DNA of 64,000 bases from CAVTLG01 sp963735495 (GCA_963735495.1 CAVTLG010000011.1:372001-436000), one strand, 5' to 3'; shown: positions 35,293 through 44,527, numbered from the stretch's first letter. The notes: a model not told the origin generated them from the sequence alone. Made by a program: numbers and translations.

Positions 35293-36240
35293 TCATAACG
35301 CAGTTCCGATAATTTCCGCGATATTCACAATATGCTCTCTCAGCATAAATTCCTCAAGGCCAGCGACAATCTCTTCTGCCGCGTGAGGATTGCCATGGAG
35401 AACTGTTGCAATCTCAATAGCCGTCGCGCCGGCCATCAGAAACTCCAGCGCGTCATTGGCCGTCGTGATACCACCCAGCCCGATAACCGGTACCTGTGGA
35501 TACGACCTACGTAGCTCAGTTGCTACCTCATAGACCATACGCAGCGCGATAGGCATAATCGCCGGACCAGATAGACCTCCCGTACCATGCCCCAGAGCGA
35601 AACGGCGTGTGCTGGTATCGATACGCATACTCGTAATCGTATTGATCAGAGACACAGCATCGGCCCCAGAAGCCGCCGCCGCCAGCGCCGTTGGGCGCAC
35701 ATCGCCGCTATTGGGCGAGAGCTTGACGATCAATGGCAACGTCGTCGCACGGCGCACCGCAGCCGTCACCTCCGCAACCGCCTGAGCACTCGCTCCGAAG
35801 ACGGCTCCGCCCTTGCGCACATTCGGACAGGAAACATTGACTTCAATGCCCGCCACGCCCGCCACGCCCTCAAGTTGCTCGGCTAACGCCACAAATTCTT
35901 CAACGCTATCACCCGCGATATTGACCATAACTGGTGTCGGCCAACCGGCCCAGATGGGCGCATATTGCTCGATAATCACCCGAATGCCCGGATTTTGCAA
36001 GCCAATAGCATTGATTACTCCTGCTGTAACAGGCACGATGCGCGGCTCTGGATTACCGCTGCGTGGCTGCAGTGTTGTGCCTTTACAAATAATCGCCCCT
36101 GGTTGCTCAATATCTGCATACTCAAGGCCATAGCCAACAACCGGATTAGCCGCGAGCAACACGGGATTGCGCACCCGTAAGCCCTTTTGGTGACGCGGTG
36201 CGAGCTCTGTTTCTAACTGTAGTGACGTTTTCTGTGACAT
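35293..36240 (-). CDS. pyrD: Dihydroorotate dehydrogenase, class 1B type
   Basis: Oxidises dihydroorotate to orotate with FMN. In the 315-residue protein the catalytic Cys lies in 'EVNVSCPNVRKGG', a class 1B pattern (class 2 enzymes have Ser). FMN-binding segments 'NPVLLAANPVVGYG', 'VKLSPN', 'GTGGLSGPAI' and 'IGLGGI' are seen. Class 1B enzymes normally work with the iron-sulfur/FAD subunit PyrK, and no pyrK lies in this operon or window. The ribosome site AGAGGAGG just before ATG 36240 is the end of a family B repeat (36247 on). The gene lies between pyrE and pyrF in the operon. Confidence 0.94.
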   Translation of the reverse strand: MSQKTSLQLETELAPRHQKGLRVRNPVLLAANPVVGYGLEYADIEQPGAIICKGTTLQPRSGNPEPRIVPVTAGVINAIGLQNPGIRVIIEQYAPIWAGWPTPVMVNIAGDSVEEFVALAEQLEGVAGVAGIEVNVSCPNVRKGGAVFGASAQAVAEVTAAVRRATTLPLIVKLSPNSGDVRPTALAAAASGADAVSLINTITSMRIDTSTRRFALGHGTGGLSGPAIMPIALRMVYEVATELRRSYPQVPVIGLGGITTANDALEFLMAGATAIEIATVLHGNPHAAEEIVAGLEEFMLREHIVNIAEIIGTAL

Positions 36241-36246
36241 ATTACT

Positions 36247-36400
36247 CCTCCTCTCGGTCAGATGAGCGTAGCTACCTCCTCTCCGTCAGATGAGCGTAGC
36301 TACCTCCTCTCCGTCAGATGAGCGTAGCTAGCCACGACAGTGGCGTTTCTGACGGTCTAAGAGGAGCTACGACAGTAGCGTTTCTGACTGTTTAAAAAGG
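36247..36400. repeat. Repeat B copy 5, with three 28-bp direct repeats
   Basis: Units at 36247-36274, 36275-36302 and 36303-36330 are direct repeats of CCTCCTCTCCGTCAGATGAG plus CGTAGCTA (one base differs in the first). The opposite arms TTTCTGACGGTCTAAGAGG and TTTCTGACTGTTTAAAAAGG follow. There are no spacers, so it is not a CRISPR array. It fills the pyrE-pyrD spacer. Confidence 0.85.
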
Positions 36401-36415
36401 ACCTCTCTACCGCAT

Positions 36416-37075
36416 TTACGCGGAGCGCAGCTTTGCCAGAAAGGCCCGGCCTTTGCCCAACGCGGTATTAATCGGCACCCCTTGCTGACAGAATGGACAT
36501 TCCTGCTCGGTGAAGGTCTCCAGCGTCACAGCGATGAGCGCGTGAATGGGCACATCACCCACGTCTGCGGACTGTACCGCGCCACGATTGCAGAGCACAC
36601 TCAGTCCTGAGACGTTGCCACCATGACTGCGTACCAGCTCAATCACCTGGCGCGCCGAGCCGCCCGTCGTCAACAAATCTTCGACAACCAGGATGTTTTT
36701 GCCAGGCGGGTATGTACTTGTAATATACGCATCGTAGCCGCGCGTAAAGCTAAAGTGCTTGTCTGGACCATCACCTGTTTTCTCGGCATAGACGGCCAGG
36801 GTTTCTCCACTTGTACGCCTGAGACTGAGATGGTGAGCAACCCACTGTGAGAGCACGATACCACCCAACACTGGCGCGACAACGACATCAATTTGATCGG
36901 CGTCATAGGGACGCGCCATGCGCTCACAGAGATCCGAGATCATGCCTGTATGCACATAAAGCGCGTCCTTGTTGATGTAGACGGAGCTGTGCCGACCAGA
37001 GGTGTAGACAAAATGACTATCACTGACGATGGCTTGCGCATCAGCAAACATCTGCATAATTTTTGGATCATTCAT
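36416..37075 (-). CDS. pyrE: Orotate phosphoribosyltransferase
   Basis: Joins orotate and PRPP to give OMP. The PRPP-binding motif 'LVVEDLLTTGGSA' (13 residues with the acidic pair) is intact, and 'VVAPVLGGIVLS' and 'YAEKTGDG' match the type I phosphoribosyltransferase fold. At 219 residues it is slightly long: a tail after the catalytic domain contains 'CPFCQQGVPIN', a CxxC pair perhaps binding metal, seen in some PyrE subgroups. Its ATG overlaps the pyrC stop by four bases (ATGA), so translation is coupled. Confidence 0.95.
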   Translation of the reverse strand: MNDPKIMQMFADAQAIVSDSHFVYTSGRHSSVYINKDALYVHTGMISDLCERMARPYDADQIDVVVAPVLGGIVLSQWVAHHLSLRRTSGETLAVYAEKTGDGPDKHFSFTRGYDAYITSTYPPGKNILVVEDLLTTGGSARQVIELVRSHGGNVSGLSVLCNRGAVQSADVGDVPIHALIAVTLETFTEQECPFCQQGVPINTALGKGRAFLAKLRSA

Positions 37076-38430
37076 ACTGTTACCCTCCTTAGTTGCTTCC
37101 CTTGCGGAGCACTGATGATCTGGCCCTCCTGATACACCAGCGTGCCGCGCAAAAACGTCGCCAGCGGCCTGCCAATCAACTCCATCCCCTCATACACGGA
37201 CCACTGATTTTTCGTGAAGAGATCAGCCTGCTGCACGTTCCAGGGCTGGCTGGTATCCACAACCACAATATCGGCATCTTTCCCGACCATCAGGCCGCCT
37301 TTTTGGGCAAAGCCGAAAATCCGCGCGATATTCTGTGAAGTAACCTGGGCGATGCGCATGAGACCTTCTTCAAGGGTCTCCATACCGAAGTGCTTGACCC
37401 AGTTACTCACCAGCACCGGCATAGCTTCCTGCAAGCCAGGCATACCCGACGCCACATCCCATACGCTCTCCTGCTGCTTTTCCGCCAGGGTATGTGGCGC
37501 GTGATCCGTCACCACCGTGTCTATGTGTCCCGCGCGCAGCAACTGCCAGAGTTGCTCCTGCATAGCCGGTGTACGCAGGGCTGGCGCGATGTTGATCATG
37601 TTGCCATGCTCAGCATAATCGGCGCTGTTAAAAGCCAGGTGCACCGTTGTTACTTCACCATAAACATCCACGCCAATCTGGCGACCAAATTCGATGGCCG
37701 CAAACTCTTCGGGCGTCGATTGATGCAGCAGGTAGAGCTTCACGCCGAATTGCCTGGCCAGTGCAATCATCTCCAGGACAGACGTCAGCACAACCGAGAG
37801 ATTCCTGGCCTCACTCCACGCAGCCGCGTCTTTTCTCCCCACGACATCGCGGTAGTGATGCGTAAAGTAGTCCAGCAACTCTTGATTCTCTGCATGCACA
37901 ATGGCCATCATGTCGCGTTCGCCCAGGATCTCAAAGATGCGTGCCAGGTCGCTCAGATGCGGTATGGTTGTCGGCGTTGTCGCGTGACCCGCAGCAAATA
38001 TCTTGACTCCGGTAATCTGATCTTTATCAACGCGTTTCAGCTCGTCGATGTCGCCGCGCGCCGTACCCATATTGATGGCAAAATCGCAGTAGGATCTCCC
38101 ACTATATCTCTGGATCTGCTCTTGCAGACGTGCAACGGTGGTTGTGGGAGGCTTTGTATTCGGCATATCCAGGATAGTCGTGTAGCCGCCCGCGAGACCA
38201 GCCCGCGTCCCATGTGGGATATCTTCCTTATACTCGAGTCCCGGCTCACGCATATGACCATGCACTTCTAGCAAGCCGGGTAACAGATATTTGCCACGAA
38301 AGTCAAGCGCGTGCTCTGTATTGCGCGGAAAACCTTCCTCGATGCGCTCAATTTTCTCTCCAGAGATAAAGATAGTGCCCTGGATGACCCGCTCAGGGAG
38401 CACAATGGTGCCCATTACCATCGTAGACAT
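37072..38430 (-). CDS. pyrC: Dihydroorotase, class I
   Basis: Cyclises carbamoyl-aspartate to dihydroorotate, a zinc amidohydrolase. In 452 residues: 'GLLEVHGHMREPGLEYKED' (metal His pair and substrate Arg), 'GGYTTILDMPNTKP', a Lys region 'GVKIFAAG', 'HAENQE' and 'VTDHAPHTLAEK' (catalytic Asp). 'EVHGH' replaces the common 'DxHxH', still keeping both His. The ATG at 38430 follows AAGGAG with about 10 bp; an in-frame ATG at 38493 lies inside a family A repeat and is rejected. It overlaps pyrE by four bases and follows carB by 139 bp. Confidence 0.95.
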   Translation of the reverse strand: MSTMVMGTIVLPERVIQGTIFISGEKIERIEEGFPRNTEHALDFRGKYLLPGLLEVHGHMREPGLEYKEDIPHGTRAGLAGGYTTILDMPNTKPPTTTVARLQEQIQRYSGRSYCDFAINMGTARGDIDELKRVDKDQITGVKIFAAGHATTPTTIPHLSDLARIFEILGERDMMAIVHAENQELLDYFTHHYRDVVGRKDAAAWSEARNLSVVLTSVLEMIALARQFGVKLYLLHQSTPEEFAAIEFGRQIGVDVYGEVTTVHLAFNSADYAEHGNMINIAPALRTPAMQEQLWQLLRAGHIDTVVTDHAPHTLAEKQQESVWDVASGMPGLQEAMPVLVSNWVKHFGMETLEEGLMRIAQVTSQNIARIFGFAQKGGLMVGKDADIVVVDTSQPWNVQQADLFTKNQWSVYEGMELIGRPLATFLRGTLVYQEGQIISAPQGKQLRRVTV

Positions 38431-38452
38431 AAGGCTAAACTCCTTAGGGAAA

Positions 38453-38515
38453 CCGGGTCGGGGCATATCCCTGCGACCGCCCCTGGAGCGCACGCGAGGT
38501 GACGCCCCTACCCGG
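38453..38515. repeat. Repeat A copy 5 (carB-pyrC spacer)
   Basis: Short diverged copy: CCGGGTCGGGGCATATCCCT at the left, GCGAGGTGACGCCCCTACCC at the right ending 38515, with a central GAGCGCAC. It lies between carB and pyrC. Confidence 0.7.
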
Positions 38516-38569
38516 ACAACCGCAAGGGATTGTCCCTACGCGATCATACACACACTCGCCAGTCTGAGA

Positions 38570-41500
38570 CTACAATTTGTAATATTCGTCCCACGCCTTG
38601 ATCGGAATGGTGGCGAGATCCTTGTTGACTAGCGCCTGCACAAACAGACGCGCCTGCTTTATCTTGGTAAAAAGTGGAATATTATGGTCAACAGCATAGC
38701 GGCGCATCGCGTAGTCGTCGTCGATTTCCTTGTTGATATGCCCTTCCACTATGTTGATGGCCAGGTCAATCTTATTGTCGCTAAAGTAGGTGAGCACATT
38801 GGGCGACATCTGCTCGTGTATTTTGTAGAGCATGGTCGTGACAATGCCGTGTGCACGCAGAAACTCGGATGTTTTTTCGGTCGCATACAGCGGAATATCC
38901 ATCTTACTGAGCAAGCGAGCACTCTCCAGAAATGTGGCCTTTTTCTCGTCGCCGCCCAGGCTGATGAAGATGCCCTTGTGCGGAACATTGCCACCAGTGG
39001 CGATAATCGCTTTGAGATAGGCTTCTTCTAAATCTTCGCCGAAGCAGGCTACCTCTCCGGTTGAGGCCATCTCGACGCGTAAGATGGGGTCCGCTCCGGT
39101 GAGCCTTGAGAACGAAAACTGCGGCGCTTTGACCGCCGTAAACGTTTGAGTGGGTACGCTCTGCGCGGGAATCTCCGGCTGGAAGAGCGCATCGACAAAG
39201 ACGTCGATGAAATTGATGCCCGTCACCTTGGAGATAAAGGGAAAGGTGCGCGATGCACGCAAGTTTACCTCGATGACATACACCTCGTTATCTTTCGCCA
39301 GGAACTGCATGTTGAACGGACCGGTGATCTCCAACGCGCGCGCGATGGCGCGTCCGACCTCTTCAATCCTGGCTTTGGTCTGCGCATTGAGCGTCTGCGG
39401 CGGCAGCACGATAGTTGCATCGCCAGAGTGCACACCTGCATTTTCGATATGCTCCGAGATCACGAATAGCTTGACCTCGCCCCGCTGCGCTACGGCATCC
39501 AGTTCGATCTCTTTGACCTTACGCAGAAACTTCGAGACCGTCACGGGATGCTCAGGCGATACAGCGGCAGCTTGCCGCACATACAGCTCTAACTCTTCCT
39601 GGTCATAGCAGACATGCATCGCGCTACCGGAGAGCACATAGGATGGTCTGACGAGCACAGGAAAACCTACCTCTGCGGCAAAACGGGTCAGTTCCGCCAG
39701 ATCGACAAAGCTATTCCATGCAGGCTGCTTGATAGCGAGTGAGTCTAGCAGGGCCGAGAACTTATTGCGATCCTCTGCACGGTCGATATTGCTGGCGTCG
39801 GTCCCCAGCAGTCGGAAGCCATACTTCTGCAATGCGCGGGCGCGATTATTGGGCGTCTGCCCGCCAACGGAGACAATCACACCTAGCGGCGACTCAAATT
39901 CGCAGATATCGGCGATGCGCTCAAAGGTCAGTTCGTCAAAGTACAGGCGATCCGAGGTATCATAATCGGTGGAGACCGTTTCCGGGTTGCAGTTAATCAC
40001 TATCGAACGCTTGTGATAGCGCTTGAGCGCCTGTACCGTACTGACCGAGGTCCAGTCGAACTCCACCGACGAACCAATGCGATAGGGACCTGAGCCGAGC
40101 ACAATCACACCATCGCTGCCTGTTGGTGCCACATCATGATGCTGGCCGTTGTAGGTGGTGTAGAGATAATTCGTCTCCGAAGGGAATTCTGCAGCCAGCG
40201 TGTCGATCTGGAATACCATCGGCGTAACGCCTAGCCGCTGGCGTATGGCGCGTACCTCAAGTTCTGTCATGTCTACCAGTTCAGCGATACGCTCATCAGA
40301 GATGCCTAATTGCTTCACCCGGCGCAGGCGCTGCTCGGATAGCTCTCGATTTTCACGCAGGGCCTGCTCCACATCGACGATATGCTTGATACGCTGCAAA
40401 AACCAGGCATCAATGCCGGTAATGTCATGGATTTGCTCCAGCGTACGCCCGTAGCGCATGGCGAGCGGCAGGGCAAACATGCGCTTCGGCGTCGGTGTAT
40501 AGAGATATTTGCTGATGCTCTCCGCCACGCTCTCGTCCGGCTGAAAGATCTTTTCGGAGGTGGCCCCGACAAAGTCCAGGTCCAGCATACGAATGGCTTT
40601 TTGATACGCCTCCTCAAAGGTGCGACCAATGCCCATGACCTCGCCCACGGACTTCATGCCGGTGCCGATGGTCTCATCCACGCCCTTGAACTTATCCAGG
40701 TCCCAGCGTGGGATTTTCACGACCACGTAGTCCAGGCTGGGTTCAAAGCAAGCTCTGGTGACGCCTGTCACGCGATTGGTCAGTTCGGTCAGCGCATAGC
40801 CCAACGACAACTTGGCCGCCACATAGGCCAGTGGATAGCCGGTAGCCTTACTCGCCAGTGCTGAGCTGCGCGAGAGGCGCGCGTTGACTTCAATCACGGT
40901 GTAGGCCGACGTCTGGGGATTTAGCGCGAACTGCACGTTACACTCACCAACGATGCCCAGGCTTCTCACGATGGAGATTGAGGCCGAGCGCAACATATGG
41001 TATTCCTGATTGGTGAGCGTTTGACTGGGTGCAATCACCACCGACTCGCCGGTATGGATGCCCAGCGGGTCCATATTCTCCATATTGCACACCGTGATGC
41101 AGTTATCCTCGGCATCGCGCACCACCTCATATTCCACTTCTTTGTAGTGGTGCAAGTATTGCTCAATCAGCACCTGCGGAGCAAACGCCAGCGCGCCATT
41201 GACAATATGCTCCAGTTCCTGCGCATCTTTGGCGATACCCGATCCCTGACCGCCCAGCGCAAAGCCTGCGCGTACCATCACCGGAAAACCTATCTCCTGG
41301 CCGATGCGCAGAGCCTCGTTCAGCGATTGCGCACTCTGGCTGCGCGGCGTAGGAATATCGATACGACCCAGGTGCTCGGCAAATTCCTGCCGGTCCTCGG
41401 TCAGAATAATCGCAGAGATGGGCGTGCCGAGAATGCGCACGCCATACAATTCAAACACACCGCTCTTGTGCAGTTCGATGCCACAGTTGAGCGCCGTCTG

Positions 41501-41767
41501 TCCACCAAAGGCCAGCAGAATACCATCAGGACGCTCCTTCTCGATAATTTTCGTCACAAAAAAGGCCGTAACGGGCAAAAAGTAGACCTTATCCGCCAGT
41601 AGCGGTGAGGTCTGAATAGTGGCGATATTCGGATTGACCAGGACCGTCTTGACGCCTTCTTCCTGTAGTGCTTTGAGTGCCTGTGAACCGGAGTAGTCGA
41701 ACTCGCCCGATTGTCCAATTTTGAGTGCGCCCGCTCCCAGCACCAACACTTTCTGTGGCTTATGCAT
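38570..41767 (-). CDS. carB: Carbamoyl-phosphate synthase large subunit
   Basis: Makes carbamoyl phosphate from bicarbonate, ammonia passed from CarA, and two ATP. The 1065-residue length is standard. It has two homologous halves each with an ATP-grasp fold: 'LVLGAGALKIGQSGEFDYSG' and 'VIEVNARLSRSSALASKATG' in the first, 'VLGSGPYRIGSSVEFDW' and 'VIEVNLRASRTFPF' in the second, then a C-terminal MGS-like allosteric domain from about residue 930 ('ATFLESARLLSKMDI', 'NIVEGH'). Its ATG overlaps the carA end by eight bases, so the subunits are translationally coupled. It is the third gene of the pyr operon. Confidence 0.97.
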   Translation of the reverse strand: MHKPQKVLVLGAGALKIGQSGEFDYSGSQALKALQEEGVKTVLVNPNIATIQTSPLLADKVYFLPVTAFFVTKIIEKERPDGILLAFGGQTALNCGIELHKSGVFELYGVRILGTPISAIILTEDRQEFAEHLGRIDIPTPRSQSAQSLNEALRIGQEIGFPVMVRAGFALGGQGSGIAKDAQELEHIVNGALAFAPQVLIEQYLHHYKEVEYEVVRDAEDNCITVCNMENMDPLGIHTGESVVIAPSQTLTNQEYHMLRSASISIVRSLGIVGECNVQFALNPQTSAYTVIEVNARLSRSSALASKATGYPLAYVAAKLSLGYALTELTNRVTGVTRACFEPSLDYVVVKIPRWDLDKFKGVDETIGTGMKSVGEVMGIGRTFEEAYQKAIRMLDLDFVGATSEKIFQPDESVAESISKYLYTPTPKRMFALPLAMRYGRTLEQIHDITGIDAWFLQRIKHIVDVEQALRENRELSEQRLRRVKQLGISDERIAELVDMTELEVRAIRQRLGVTPMVFQIDTLAAEFPSETNYLYTTYNGQHHDVAPTGSDGVIVLGSGPYRIGSSVEFDWTSVSTVQALKRYHKRSIVINCNPETVSTDYDTSDRLYFDELTFERIADICEFESPLGVIVSVGGQTPNNRARALQKYGFRLLGTDASNIDRAEDRNKFSALLDSLAIKQPAWNSFVDLAELTRFAAEVGFPVLVRPSYVLSGSAMHVCYDQEELELYVRQAAAVSPEHPVTVSKFLRKVKEIELDAVAQRGEVKLFVISEHIENAGVHSGDATIVLPPQTLNAQTKARIEEVGRAIARALEITGPFNMQFLAKDNEVYVIEVNLRASRTFPFISKVTGINFIDVFVDALFQPEIPAQSVPTQTFTAVKAPQFSFSRLTGADPILRVEMASTGEVACFGEDLEEAYLKAIIATGGNVPHKGIFISLGGDEKKATFLESARLLSKMDIPLYATEKTSEFLRAHGIVTTMLYKIHEQMSPNVLTYFSDNKIDLAINIVEGHINKEIDDDYAMRRYAVDHNIPLFTKIKQARLFVQALVNKDLATIPIKAWDEYYKL

Positions 41768-42890
41768 GATCGTTTTTCACTCTCTCCAGGAAGTAGTCAA
41801 AAATCCACGCGGTATCCACAGGACCCGGCGCGGCTTCGGGATGAAATTGGACGGAGAAGAAGGGCAACTCGCAATGTCGCATGCCTTCGTTGCTGCCATC
41901 ATTGGCATTGGTAAACCAGGGTACAAAACCCTCCGGCAGCGTGCCAACCGCGAAGCCATGATTTTGCGTCGTGATATAGCAACGCTTCGTACCGGTCAGC
42001 AGACCTGGCTGATTCTGACTTCTATGCCCAAATTTTAGCTTGTAGGTATCGCCGCCAGCGGCCAGCGCTAACAACTGATGACCCAGGCAGATACCCATGG
42101 TGGGGATTTTCCGTTCCAGGGCCGTGCGGATCGTCTGGATCGTCTTCTGCGCCATCTTCGGGTTGCCCGGTCCATTCGAGATCAAGATGCCATCAAAAGC
42201 GAAGTCGCGCGTAGCAGCAAACAGATCGTAATCCCACGGTACGGTGATTACGCGCACATTTTTCTCCTGCAAGCAGCGCAGAATATTGCGCTTCGCCCCA
42301 CAGTCGAGCAAGACAATCGTGGTATCCCCGGACCCCTCCACCTGAACTTGCTTGACCGACACCTGCGCGACCAGGTTATCTTCATTAGGATCGTAAAACG
42401 GAATATCCGCCTCGAAGACAATCTTACCTAGCATGACTCCGTGCTGGCGGATATGTTGGGTAAGCATACGCGTGTCTTTGATCTCCAGAGCCGGGATCTG
42501 TTCGCGCTGCAACCAGCTCCCCAGGTTCATCACGCTCTGCGCGTGTGAAGGCGTTTCAACATAATGCGAAACGATCAGCCCGGCAGCATGAATGCGGTCA
42601 TCTTCCCAGCAGGACGCCTCGGGCACCCCATAATTTCCCATGATCGGGTAGGTCATGGTCAAAATCTGTCCCGTGAAAGAGGCATCCGTCAGCGCTTCAG
42701 GATAGCCAACCATGCCAGTACAGAAAACCACCTCGCCCGCCACGGCTTTGGCGTATCCAAACGAGCTACCAGCAAAGCTCGTACCATCCTCTAAGACCAG
42801 AGCGCCAGGCGTGGGACGCTCCTCCAGTGCGCGCTGAGCTGTCACCAAATCTTCCACCAGCACATCATCATAGAGCGTATTACTCGTCAT
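41760..42890 (-). CDS. carA: Carbamoyl-phosphate synthase small subunit (glutaminase)
   Basis: Hydrolyses glutamine to supply ammonia to CarB. In 376 residues the N-terminal domain ('LVLEDGTSFAGSSFGY', 'GEVVFCTGMVGYPEALTDASF') is followed by a class I glutamine amidotransferase domain with the catalytic Cys in 'GICLGHQLLALA' and the His-Glu of 'QFHPEAAPGP'. ATG 42890 is preferred; AGAGG lies about 13 bp upstream. A frame extension to 42929 would add residues with no family match. It follows pyrB after a spacer containing repeat A copy 6 and overlaps carB by eight bases. Confidence 0.96.
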   Translation of the reverse strand: MTSNTLYDDVLVEDLVTAQRALEERPTPGALVLEDGTSFAGSSFGYAKAVAGEVVFCTGMVGYPEALTDASFTGQILTMTYPIMGNYGVPEASCWEDDRIHAAGLIVSHYVETPSHAQSVMNLGSWLQREQIPALEIKDTRMLTQHIRQHGVMLGKIVFEADIPFYDPNEDNLVAQVSVKQVQVEGSGDTTIVLLDCGAKRNILRCLQEKNVRVITVPWDYDLFAATRDFAFDGILISNGPGNPKMAQKTIQTIRTALERKIPTMGICLGHQLLALAAGGDTYKLKFGHRSQNQPGLLTGTKRCYITTQNHGFAVGTLPEGFVPWFTNANDGSNEGMRHCELPFFSVQFHPEAAPGPVDTAWIFDYFLERVKNDHA

Positions 42891-42942
42891 TTTAGCGATA
42901 ATTCCTCTCATAACCAGTACAAAACACATACGTAGGTTCGAA

Positions 42943-43026
42943 CGGGTAGGAGCGTGTCCTGGCGACCGCCCTGGTGGGCACAGCGCGATAGATATCCAGG
43001 GCGCACGCGAGGTGACGCCCCTACCC
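42943..43026. repeat. Repeat A copy 6 (pyrB-carA spacer)
   Basis: Left arm CGGGTAGGAGCGTGTCCTGG, centre with GCGACCGCCCTGG and CCAGGGCGCACGCGAGG, right arm GTGACGCCCCTACCC ending 43026. An imperfect palindrome in the pyrB-carA spacer. Confidence 0.75.
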
Positions 43027-43117
43027 TATCTTGTTTCCCCCCCATGCATTGGACATATGCAAATGATGCTCTTACCCTATATTTATTTCAATTGTCAAAA
43101 AAAACATGTTCTTGCGT

Positions 43118-44110
43118 TCATGCTCTTCCTAGCACAAGCGCTAAGAGAGCCATGCGCGTATAGAGACCGTTTCTAATTTGCGACCTCAAATACACCGCTC
43201 GCTCATCCGCATCGACCGCTGGATCGACCGAGTCAACGCGTGGCAGGGGGTCCATCAAGATCATGTCCTTGCTTGCATACTTGTTGAGCAACTGCGGTGT
43301 GACCATCACCGTTTCGCGTAGCACCCGCCGGTACTCTTCCAGGGAGGCAAAGCGCTCTTTCTGTACACGCGTCCAATACCAGAAATCACAGTCCCTGGGG
43401 ATATCCTTGACGTTGTTGATCTCAACGAGATGGATACCACGGGTACGAAACATCACAAAATCGTCGTGGGTCAACCTCAGCCGTCGCGGTGATAGCAGGT
43501 AGACCGTGTTATGTTTGAACAGCGAAAGCCCGCGCAGCAATGAATGGATCGTGCGACTATTCAAACAATCCCCGGCCAGCAGTCCAGTGATATTATCGAG
43601 TCGGCCAAAGCGCTCATAGATCGTATAGAGATCCAGCAACGTCTGGGTCGGATGCTCATTGTTCCCATCGCCCGCGTTCAGCACTGGCACATATTCCGCC
43701 GCGTCCGCCGCCCGCTTCGCCGCACCCACAGAGCCATGGCGCAGGACTATCGCATTGGTGTACGCCTCTAGCACGCGAATGGTATCCTCAAAAGACTCAC
43801 CTTTTTTGACTGATGTGACCGCCTCTGGATCTTGCATCTCGATAGTCTGCCCGCCTAGCCGCTTGACGGCAGCCGCAAACGAACTGAAGGTACGACTCGA
43901 TGGCTCAAAGAAAAGCAACGCGACTAACAGACCTTCCAGCAAACGCGAGGGCTCGTTATTTACAGCCAGCTGTTTCATCTGGCGTGTTAACGTGAAAAGT
44001 ATCTGCAAATCTTCTAGCGTGAATTGATCAAACGAAACAATATCTTTGCCCTTGAACTGACCATTGATCATCTCCAGGGCAGACTGAGAACGCGAAACGA
44101 CCTGCTGCAT
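43118..44110 (-). CDS. pyrB: Aspartate carbamoyltransferase catalytic subunit
   Basis: Condenses carbamoyl phosphate with aspartate, first committed step of pyrimidine synthesis. The 330-residue protein has carbamoyl-phosphate loop 'FFEPSSRTFSSF', then 'LRHGSVGAA' and 'HPTQTLLDLYTI', and 'DPLPRVDSVD' near the end (aspartate site). GGGAGGAATTCG lies before the ATG. No pyrI regulatory subunit is present, so it is likely unregulated by that route. It is the first structural gene of the operon, behind a 318-nt leader with a promoter and a terminator-like hairpin. Confidence 0.96.
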   Translation of the reverse strand: MQQVVSRSQSALEMINGQFKGKDIVSFDQFTLEDLQILFTLTRQMKQLAVNNEPSRLLEGLLVALLFFEPSSRTFSSFAAAVKRLGGQTIEMQDPEAVTSVKKGESFEDTIRVLEAYTNAIVLRHGSVGAAKRAADAAEYVPVLNAGDGNNEHPTQTLLDLYTIYERFGRLDNITGLLAGDCLNSRTIHSLLRGLSLFKHNTVYLLSPRRLRLTHDDFVMFRTRGIHLVEINNVKDIPRDCDFWYWTRVQKERFASLEEYRRVLRETVMVTPQLLNKYASKDMILMDPLPRVDSVDPAVDADERAVYLRSQIRNGLYTRMALLALVLGRA

Positions 44111-44245
44111 CGAATTCCTCCCGCTGCGAACAAACGACAGGTTGATAGGTCATCCTTTTCTTCGCTGTCGTTCAACAATAGCTACACTACTGCAAAAGGC
44201 ACACTTCTACTGCGTCGTTGCTAGAAGTGGAAGGCCCTGTATATC

Positions 44246-44284
44246 AAAAAAAAACCCCACCCCCTTAAAATTGTTGGGGTGAGG
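44246..44284 (-). terminator. Terminator / candidate attenuator in the pyr leader
   Basis: On the minus strand CCTCACCCC pairs with GGGGTGGGG (9 bp) around a 12-nt loop, followed by nine T. It lies downstream of the candidate pyr promoter and about 136 nt before the pyrB start, so it can stop transcription inside the pyr leader. Just upstream is CCCGAGAGAGTT, partly like the PyrR-binding consensus (CC-N-G-N-GAGG), and GGGTG at about 44311-44315 could pair with the left arm to form an antiterminator. The hairpin could also simply end the FKBP transcript. Confidence 0.7.
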
Positions 44285-44422
44285 AATGAACTCTCTCGGG
44301 AAAAACGGCACCCGGCCCATCATGGAAACGGATGGGACGACACATTTCTCTTGCTAATGTCTGTCGTATCCAGATATTTAAGACCATGTAGACGCCGTGC
44401 CTTCTGCTAGTTGGGGACCATT

Positions 44423-44464
44423 CAAATTGTTAAGAGTATACCTTACAAATTTAACAATTGTCAA
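44423..44464 (-). promoter_or_regulatory. Candidate pyr operon promoter with overlapping inverted repeat
   Basis: On the minus strand TTGACA (44459-44464) and TATACT (44435-44440) are separated by 18 bp. AATTGTTAA between the hexamers and TTAACAATT just past the -10 form a 9-bp inverted repeat about 33 bp overall, a possible operator. It lies between the FKBP stop and pyrB. Confidence 0.65.
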
Positions 44465-44527
44465 GGGTGATTTTGACCTCCAGATTGAATACGGTGTCAC
44501 AGTTACGCTTCTGAAGGCTGGTGAGTA

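Noticed and set aside
36247..36330. Three 28-bp direct repeats as a CRISPR array
   Set aside because: Units are contiguous with no spacers and belong to the family B palindrome.
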